Positions 58,882 to 64,000 of a stretch of 64,000 nt of DNA are shown piece by piece. The notes beneath the pieces were generated by a model, which saw nothing but the letters and a program-made list of their open reading frames with translations, searched no databases and was not told the origin of the DNA. Origin of the DNA: Marisa cornuarietis. Lineage: Eukaryota > Mollusca > Gastropoda > Architaenioglossa > Ampullariidae. The translations under genes and the position numbers were made by a program. The stretch spans positions 1,680,001 to 1,744,000 of the forward strand of contig SMMW01000214.1 in the NCBI GenBank assembly GCA_004794655.1, read 5' to 3'. Each line of letters opens with the position of its first letter. Position 1 is the first letter of the stretch.

Positions 58882-60590
58882 GTGTGTTTAAAGCGTCACG
58901 AGGTTCTCCATAGCACCAGGATATAGCGCTTTATGACTTATTATTATTAATACATTAATATTATTAAACCAATTTCAGTGTATTATTTTTTCTAAAAGGG
59001 CATTTATTGTAGAAAGCATAATACATTATTGTTATCCTGTACCTTTCAAAACACATTATAATTATTTACAATTTTTAAAATCTTGTTTATATCTACATAA
59101 AATATTGTACAAACCCAATGCAATGATCCCTTTATCCCCATTTTCTTGCACCACCTACATTCTGTTGTATCTCCTGTTCATCAAACAATCTACTACAATG
59201 AGAATCTGCTCTCACCAAGCTCACAACACCTTCATGTAGAAATTCAAGTTTTCAGCACAATCAAAATAAGCTCAATCTGTTCAGACTTAGCAATGAATGG
59301 GATAAATCATTCAAACCAAGAATTCACAATTGGCATTGTGAGACAAGGACCTACCACTAAGATATGAGAACTGAGCAAATGATGTCTATCTAAGGATTCG
59401 AGTGAATGTCTCATGTCCATTAAACATTAGTCACGAATCTTTGAGTTCTTGTTAGTAAATTTAACTACTCGTCAGCCTCCTTTATGTCTTTGAATACAAC
59501 ACAACAAATATTGTGTAAATACTGACAAAGAAAGTCAGCTCCTTCTGAATGAAAACGCTCTCTTCACGAATGCTGCAGGATGACACTTCTTTGTGGTCAT
59601 CTGTTCTACCAAATCTTGTATGGAAAATGAAACAATTAGATGTTGTGATATAAACGCAGGTGTAATATGTTAGTGATGAGCGAATGTAGTTGGTGCGCTA
59701 GTCATTAAGTTTGTGTTAAATATCTCATATGTTGTTGTCATTGTTGTTTAGTTATGTTTAGTAATACAAAGAAAACTGGCATGCATACAAGAAACAGATG
59801 TAAAATGTGGAAGACATATTTTAGTTTTAAGACAGCGTTCTGTGGCAGATAAAATCTTTAGTTTCCTTGCATGTGCGATACTATATTGTAGACTAAGAAT
59901 TGAAACTTGATAAATATAACTTCTCAACAGATTTGTTGTCTTCCATCTGTTCGCTTACCTTGCATTTTGACAAGAGTTAGCCGCCCAGTGTAGACCCATA
60001 AGTGTTTTGAAAGTGAGGTTCCAGTAGGAATCCAAGAAGTCGCCCACCAGAAGGTCGTGGAACTCTTCACTTTCTTGTCTGACACGGTCCATGTGTGTCA
60101 CGTGTACAGTCGTCCCCAGCAAAAAGACGTGACGGAAGTGTGTCGTGTTGTTACGTGTCACGTGTGCCCAGCTCTTTCTGATTTTGTTCCGATGCTGAAC
60201 ATGTCGGACGTGTGAAGAAATCAGGAAGATGGCGTCTATTGTGGAAGAGATCGTCTGACACAAGCCAGGTTCGTCAATCAAGACAGAAATGTTCCAGACA
60301 AAGCAGTCCCTGCAGCGCTCAGCTCGTCCTTTCGCAAGTCTGTTAGCGACAGACTGAGGCTGAGTCAAGGCACCAAATAAATTACACAGAGATGGTCCAA
60401 TTGCGAGATTTCGTGACGCAGTGAGATTTCTTTGATTTCGAGACATCCCATCTCCCGCTATCATTAGCAAGATTGCTGTTGTTGCTGTCGTTGCCACAAC
60501 AACCATTAAAATCCTCGAGAGATGTATTTTAAAGCGTTGATCACCCTGACACCTCCTAACGGTGACAGACACAAGAAATCTGATTGCCAT
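44792..60590 (-). CDS. Beta-1,3-galactosyltransferase-like (GT31) gene 3, compact
   Basis: Exons 60590-59959, 49856-49710 (147 nt, the same length as in genes 1 and 2) and 45077-44792 join in phase (354 residues, normal GT31 size). A TM segment at about residues 28-46 (ILMVVVATTATTAILLMIA) gives type II topology. Catalytic marks are CRDCFVWNISVLIDEPGLC, SSHVRH, IRKSWAH, FLLGTTV, NLTFKTLMGLHWAANSC, FMKTDDDVWHN, YPPYCYGFGYVGG and FFYFDDVYVGMC, ending at RVMPAC without any Ser-rich tail. The exons are far apart (10.1 and 4.6 kb introns), so joining exon 1 to exons 2-3 is inferred from phase, family order and absence of competing exons. The alternative is that 59959-60590 is a lone duplicated exon. 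Other genes and elements are nested in intron 1. Confidence 0.78.
45545..45910. repeat. Dispersed repeat, third copy of the 42940/62925 sequence
   Basis: TTACAAACAGTA, CATAGAGTTTCAG, CTGCATGTTTC and TGTGAAAGTTGT, then AAAATTGAAGGAACCTCC, align to 62950-63230 and more weakly to 42950-43260. Confidence 0.75.
46706..46742. repeat. (CA)n(CG)n(CA)n tract
   Basis: Alternating purine-pyrimidine run with a CG centre. Confidence 0.85.
47284..47338. repeat. (CA)n microsatellite
   Basis: Perfect CA run. Confidence 0.95.
47580..47646. repeat. (CATA)n microsatellite
   Basis: About sixteen CATA units with one CATG variant. Confidence 0.95.
48066..48122. repeat. (GT)n microsatellite
   Basis: GT run with GC interruptions at its start. 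Confidence 0.95.
48455..48780. repeat. Palindromic AT-rich array (ATAGAATGCAATGTATA units)
   Basis: Clusters of ATAGAATGCAATGTATA in both orientations. Perfect palindromes include TATACATTGCAATGTATA (48756-48773) and a near-perfect one centred on GAATGCATTC (48493-48516). Confidence 0.85.
49654..49691. repeat. (ATG)n microsatellite next to a 5' splice site
   Basis: Ends about 18 bases intronic to the donor of GT31 gene 3 exon 2 (donor at 49709). Confidence 0.9.
50190..50570. repeat. GC-rich block followed by ~31-bp tandem repeats
   Basis: A GC-rich block at 50190-50310 (with CGCGGGTTTT and CCTGCGCGGG) is followed by about six imperfect copies of CGCATCCAACCCTTCAAATT + CCCGTTTGCAT. The base composition contrasts sharply with the AT-rich surroundings, suggesting an inserted element. 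No coding sequence. Confidence 0.7.
50571..50943. other. AT-rich sequence 3' of the DUF4806 gene
   Basis: Rich in TTTACAACA/AAAATTA words, probably 3' UTR or flank of the minus-strand DUF4806 gene. Nothing else is supported. Confidence 0.45.
50944..52915 (-). pseudogene. DUF4806-domain gene or pseudogene (one-base frame break)
   Basis: Exons 52915-52877, 52676-52453, 52082-51924, 51739-51617 and 50966-50944 have good AG acceptors and GT donors. They encode a coiled-coil-like stretch (SVLMKIEKQSDVLENLVQKQ), then LPLTSEEEIGRLEENLMEKE, HLSCIGGDSVASVVRRVLKR, an aromatic-Gly-Lys segment, AVRKTFAGTAEVN and ARKWFGNARDLDGGRIRRAM, and end in TPPLMG. This order is the DUF4806 domain, found in many invertebrate proteins, often transposon-associated, with unknown function. 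Within exon 52082-51924 the frame breaks at the six-A run (51960-51965): seven would keep the domain and the next junction in phase. This is either a sequencing indel or pseudogenisation. The N-terminal exon(s) were not found. The locus lies within intron 1 of GT31 gene 3, same strand. Confidence 0.68.
52916..53706. other. AT-rich spacer
   Basis: May hold the missing 5' exon(s) of the DUF4806 gene. None could be identified. Confidence 0.4.
53719..54557 (+). mobile_element. 5'-truncated LINE with RNase H and C-terminal CCHC-like end
   Basis: An open plus-strand frame to 54389 starts inside an RNase H domain (VISDSLSSLLAL, FIWVPGHANIPGNTKADEAA). It continues with a C-terminal block (INRLKAGHSYITHRF, CPWCKDPLTIEHLLISC) typical of I/Nimb/Jockey-type LINEs. 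The 3' UTR ends TTGGCATAAAACAACAACTA(ACTA)n. Endonuclease and reverse transcriptase are missing (5' truncation). CCCGCATACCCG occurs at 53707-53718 and again at 54558-54569, a 12-bp target-site duplication, so the whole insertion is delimited. The remaining frame is unbroken, suggesting a fairly recent insertion. Confidence 0.85.
54711..54743. repeat. (GT)n microsatellite
   Basis: Perfect GT run. Confidence 0.9.
54975..57327 (-). mobile_element. Ty3/gypsy-like Gag-protease frame without RT or integrase
   Basis: A single open minus-strand frame (863 codons as the maximal frame from 57566). Likely real starts are after a TTTTTTGCTACAG acceptor at 57328 or at the ATG at 57275. Features in order, numbered on the maximal frame: a Gag-type capsid region (PPFSGG, DLWRYEL, residues ~113-280); a CCHC knuckle, CYRCGGKGHIQVGC (~354-367); an aspartic-protease motif, ALLDTGATVSTV (~424-435); then a Ser/Glu/Arg-rich tail containing RNRNMLLPVGG. 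That tail resembles the segment that normally follows integrase in gypsy Pol. No reverse transcriptase, RNase H or integrase lies between or after, and no LTR pair was seen. It is either a non-autonomous deletion derivative or a retained Gag-PR gene. Higher GC than its surroundings. Confidence 0.75.
57567..59954. other. AT-rich part of GT31 gene 3 intron 1
   Basis: Holds a (GT)n run at 58829-58884 next to a short TA run. Small open frames (57728-57940, 58016-58375, 58483-58692, 59146-59367) show no recognisable protein. Confidence 0.5.
58829..58884. repeat. (GT)n microsatellite
   Basis: GT run with GC interruptions. Confidence 0.95.
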
Positions 60591-62185
60591 GTCTATTTGT
60601 AGCCCAGATAGTTACAGACTGTGCTTATCAGAGAAAGTGAACGAACAGGTGAATAGAAGCGAGCAGAATCTTCACCATCTTCTGACGCAAGTGACAGCCA
60701 CACAAACACCATCAGCGACATCAACATCCATAGACGTGTCGGCAGCAAAACACTGTTCAGCTTTGTCTTCGCGAAACAACTAATCGAAGCTATTTGGCCA
60801 GAAGTCAAACTTCCGCAGATCCACAGAAAAGTGGTTTTTTGCTAATGCTTTGTCGATACATGGACACTGAGTTATATTTCATGCTTAATATAGAAAGAAA
60901 TAATTAGACTAGCAGGGTTAAATATTAAGTGTCCGATTCTGCTATTGGAACTGTTATCATGTGCACGCCTCTCGGTCGACTAGCTAAAAAGCCTACAGCC
61001 GTAACCCTCCCTAACCCTCCCTCTCTCCCTCTCCCGGCTCATACTGAAAGCTTCACGCCCTGCCATGTGACCGGCCAATGGCAATGAACCTTGGCCAAAC
61101 AAGTTTGAACTGACTTCAGTCAATCATAGAGTATCTGTTACTAAGGACACATTGCGTATTTTTCATATCATCAATCAGCCGTCTGAGATTATTTTTATAG
61201 TTCAAGCTTTTGAACAGTAAAAGACACAAATTGATGTCGTAAACTTGGCTGCCGCGGGACTTGTTTCTTTCTAAAAGAAGTGGCAGTGGTGCAAGAAATA
61301 TAATGTTTGTGTCTTGCCCAATCCATTTCCCGCCCCGTGTATCAAGCCGCAGGTTTTACTACTGCTTCTGACTACTCAACCGTAAAGGATTACAAAATAA
61401 TGGCAACCCAACTTGTCCATGTTTGTAAAGGTGCGAGGGAATGTTTGACTCGCTAGCGGTGTTGCCCTGATACCCCTGTACGGGAGAGAGCAAGGAAGGA
61501 CATTAATTGTGCCTGGAGTCATCACCATACACTTCAACAGTATTGCTGGTCATAAATATAGCCCACTAGGTCTGGAGAAACTAGTTGTTAATCCCAAGGG
61601 TAATTCAAATATTTGCAAGCTTTAAGGTTTTTTTTATAACCATTTTATACTATTTAAAGTGGCGAGGAGATTGCGGGAGCTAGAATGCCAACTGTGCTAC
61701 GTAACATATCTATGTAAACAGGCTTTGAGTTTTGTATTCTTTTTATATTCACCCACTTATGGGCCATGGCCTACACTGAATAAAGTGAAAGTCTGTCTTC
61801 GGCAGTTGGGTGCAGGATACTTTTTTTTTTTTTTGCTTGATAAAGAATCACACGCAGACGTCATAAGGTCACGTGATGCAAAGCAAGATTTTGCTGCAGC
61901 AGACGAAATTTCAAAAAGGAGTTCCATTCAAGTTATCTTATTAACTACAACACCCTACATAACCTTAAGAAAATGAATGATAAAAAAATGATCAAGGAGA
62001 TTCTAAACAGTTTTGTTTTTGCGTTGTATCCCTTTAAGCCAAGTGAGTCAGGAGAGAAAATTCGCCGCAGGGTTATTGTTGTTGTTCTTGTTCGTCTGTT
62101 TTTTTGTCACGTTTAGAGGCCAGCTTCGGAAGTAAAACTGACAGTCACATGCATAGCGTGCACAGGTCTGTACAGATTAATGTCG
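60591..62185. other. 5' flank of GT31 gene 3
   Basis: Presumed promoter region. Contains short CCCTAACCCTCCCT repeats near 61010 and a GACGTCATAAGGTCACGTGA cluster at about 61857-61876 (CRE- and E-box-like). No gene is supported. Confidence 0.35.
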
Positions 62186-62189
62186 AAGG

Positions 62190-62570
62190 GCATCGGCCTC
62201 CGCCATCAGTTCCTGGATGAGCCAACACTTCTGTAGGATGCGTTCTGTGCTTTGTTCTGGAGCTCGACAGGACCACATTGGGGATGACATCAGATGTAGC
62301 TTAAGTAAAAGGGGGTGCTTTAGTCTGTTGCGCCCGGTCCTGAGGTGGGACTATATTCAGTCCGGTAGCAGGGTGACCACCCCCAACCCAGCGCGTCTCC
62401 ATGTGGCAGATAGAAGAATGGCCCCCAGAGATGGAGGTGCTGGGCCACACGACTCACTCTAATTAAGCACAACACCAAACACCGCTATGACGCCGCTGGG
62501 TCAAGTTCCGGCAACCCTGTCTACACATTCGAATGCCTTCTCAAAATCCACAAAAGTTATATAAAGGGAG
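62190..62570 (-). mobile_element. Rearranged LINE remnant
   Basis: The minus strand at ~62510-62565 encodes YITFVDFEKAFECVDRVAGT, a clear reverse-transcriptase palm block (usual FVDFEKAFDSVDR). It is followed directly by a C-terminal-type block near 62200-62280 (CRAPEQSTERILQKC). The intervening RT sequence is deleted. Confidence 0.65.
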
Positions 62571-62924
62571 GATTGCCATTCGAGTATAGGTGTTACTATC
62601 CAGTGTAATAACACATTCGTTGCTCGCTGTGTGCATAGGAAAGGAAAGGATATTTTTCTTTATACAAATTATTCTCGTCATAGGCGCTGGTCACCAAAAT
62701 GAAATGCAACCGCTGGTAGACGTGGCGCATGCATATAGGTATAGGCATTTGTATAGGTATAGGTATAAGTATGGACGAGAAGAAGAGATTCCTTGCTTAG
62801 TTTAAAGAGCGACGAACATACTCAGTGTGTGAGAGGGTCCTAAAACGCATGCATCCTGAATTTGAAGATTGTGCATGAATCAGAGCAAATTAATGAAAAT
62901 TTGAGCAAATTAAATAATACTGGC

Positions 62925-63904
62925 ATTATAGAGAGAAATGTTTCAAACAGTAAAAGAAATTTTTTTAACAAACATTAATATAGCTGGGGTTTTTTACATA
63001 GAGTTTCAATGTAGAGAAATATTACAAACAGTAATAGAGTTGTTAACAAAGTTGTTTAGCAAACAGTAACACAGAGTTTTTGTACATACAGTTTCAATGT
63101 ACCTGCTGAATGATTCATTATGGTAATTTTTGTGAAAGTTGTCTGACTAACGATTTCTGTGTAAACACTATAAAAATTCCGTTGCAAAAGTGAATAAACC
63201 TCTTAGGGCGTGACTTTGCGTTGAGACCGGCGAGACTGGCAGTAGATGTGTCACACAGTATTGTACACAATCATCCTGTTTTCTCAAAGGTAGGACGCAT
63301 CCAAAACAAAAATGTTTCATTAGGCTTATTCTGTTGCTAAACACATAAGCTAGACACTAGCAAATCATTGTGTGGGGTCATGAGAAGGAAGGCCTGGAGT
63401 AGCTACAGGTATAGTCACAAAGAAAACCATCAAAAGAACAGATAAAGAGCCTCAGAGAGTGAGAGTGACAGAAGAGAACAGGGAAGTGAGGTCGACGGTG
63501 TGTTTAAAAAGTTAGATGGGATGCTAAATCTCTAAATTCTTGAGTCCTGTTAAAAGTCACCTGGTAACAACGTTTGAGGTAGAAGAGAGAAGGAGGAACA
63601 GTGAAAATGAAAAAGCAACGATGTCGACAACTTGTGGAGGTCTGACCTTACACAGCTTTCTAAAGATTCTCACCTCACACAGCTTCGGCTGAAGTGCAAA
63701 TAATCTTTTGAATGCGTTTGGGGATGTTCTCTCTCTCTCTCTCTATTCTGAACTTGTTACAGGGTTAGATTGCACTTTAAATATGCCCAGACACACAACG
63801 AACTAAAAAAAAACAGTAATCGCTAATTTTATTTTTCCTATTTAATGATTAACAGATTCACTCTCTTGTCGGGTGGGCGTCTGTGAGTGTGTGTGTGCGT
63901 GTGT

Positions 63905-63935
<31 letters not shown>

Positions 63936-64000
63936 AGTGAGTGAGTGAGTGAGTGTGAGAGAGAGAGAGAGAGTAACCTTTGTGTGGAAGCTGAAGGATT
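62925..64000. repeat. Segmental duplicate of GT31 3' flank, copy B (reaches window edge)
   Basis: Corresponds to 42940-43745 and then, past a GT/GAGT run at 63890-63975, to 44750-44785: the last 24 bases (AACCTTTGTGTGGAAGCTGA...) equal the sequence just 3' of the GT31 gene 3 stop. It lacks the ~0.9 kb insertion of copy A. Confidence 0.88.

Noticed and set aside
61005..61035. Interstitial telomere repeat
   Set aside because: Only two CCCTAACCCTCCCT-type units, not TTAGGG/CCCTAA arrays.

Overview
The window is eukaryotic. It contains short exons bounded by GT/AG splice sites, long introns, dense microsatellites and remnants of LINEs, SINEs and an LTR element. The gene families (metazoan LolA-like protein, CAP/CRISP protein, clustered beta-1,3-galactosyltransferase-like proteins, DUF4806 protein) together with the repeats suggest a lophotrochozoan, most likely a gastropod mollusc. 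The species cannot be fixed from sequence alone. All gene models were built by hand from reading frames, splice consensus and phase matching.

Layout. (1) About 0-14.2 kb, minus strand: one secreted or membrane protein of the metazoan LolA-like type. Twelve phase-compatible exons (a probable thirteenth reaches the left edge) encode at least about 590-613 residues, and the gene runs off the left side. One intron holds a ~1.3 kb array of 29-30 bp repeats in which every unit repeats the adjacent 5' splice site. (2) 16.5-19.7 kb, plus strand: a compact three-exon CAP-domain (CRISP/SCP-like) secreted protein of 150 residues, with a LINE fragment in its second intron. (3) 19.8-28 kb: gene-poor, with two weak candidates (a possible small secreted Cys-containing protein and an unidentified 140-residue frame), LINE debris, and a CRE/AP-1-like motif cluster near 26.0-26.25 kb. 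(4) 28.4-60.6 kb, minus strand: three tandem glycosyltransferase family 31 (beta-1,3-GalT-like) genes sharing one exon architecture (exon 1 with TM and N-terminal catalytic part; an exon of exactly 147 nt with DDDVW; exon 3 with DDVYVG). Two have an unusual Ser-rich C-terminal tail ending in a second hydrophobic segment. The third is compact but spread over ~15.8 kb because its introns are filled with other elements: a DUF4806-type gene with a one-base frame break, a 5'-truncated LINE with 12-bp target duplications, and an 863-codon Gag-protease frame lacking reverse transcriptase and integrase. (5) 60.6-64 kb: 5' flank of the third enzyme, then sequence duplicated from the 3' flank of that gene. 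The array therefore probably continues with a fourth member beyond the right edge.

Functionally, the GT31 enzymes would be Golgi type II membrane proteins extending beta-linked glycans. The CAP and LolA-like proteins are secretory-pathway products with no sequence-visible link to them.
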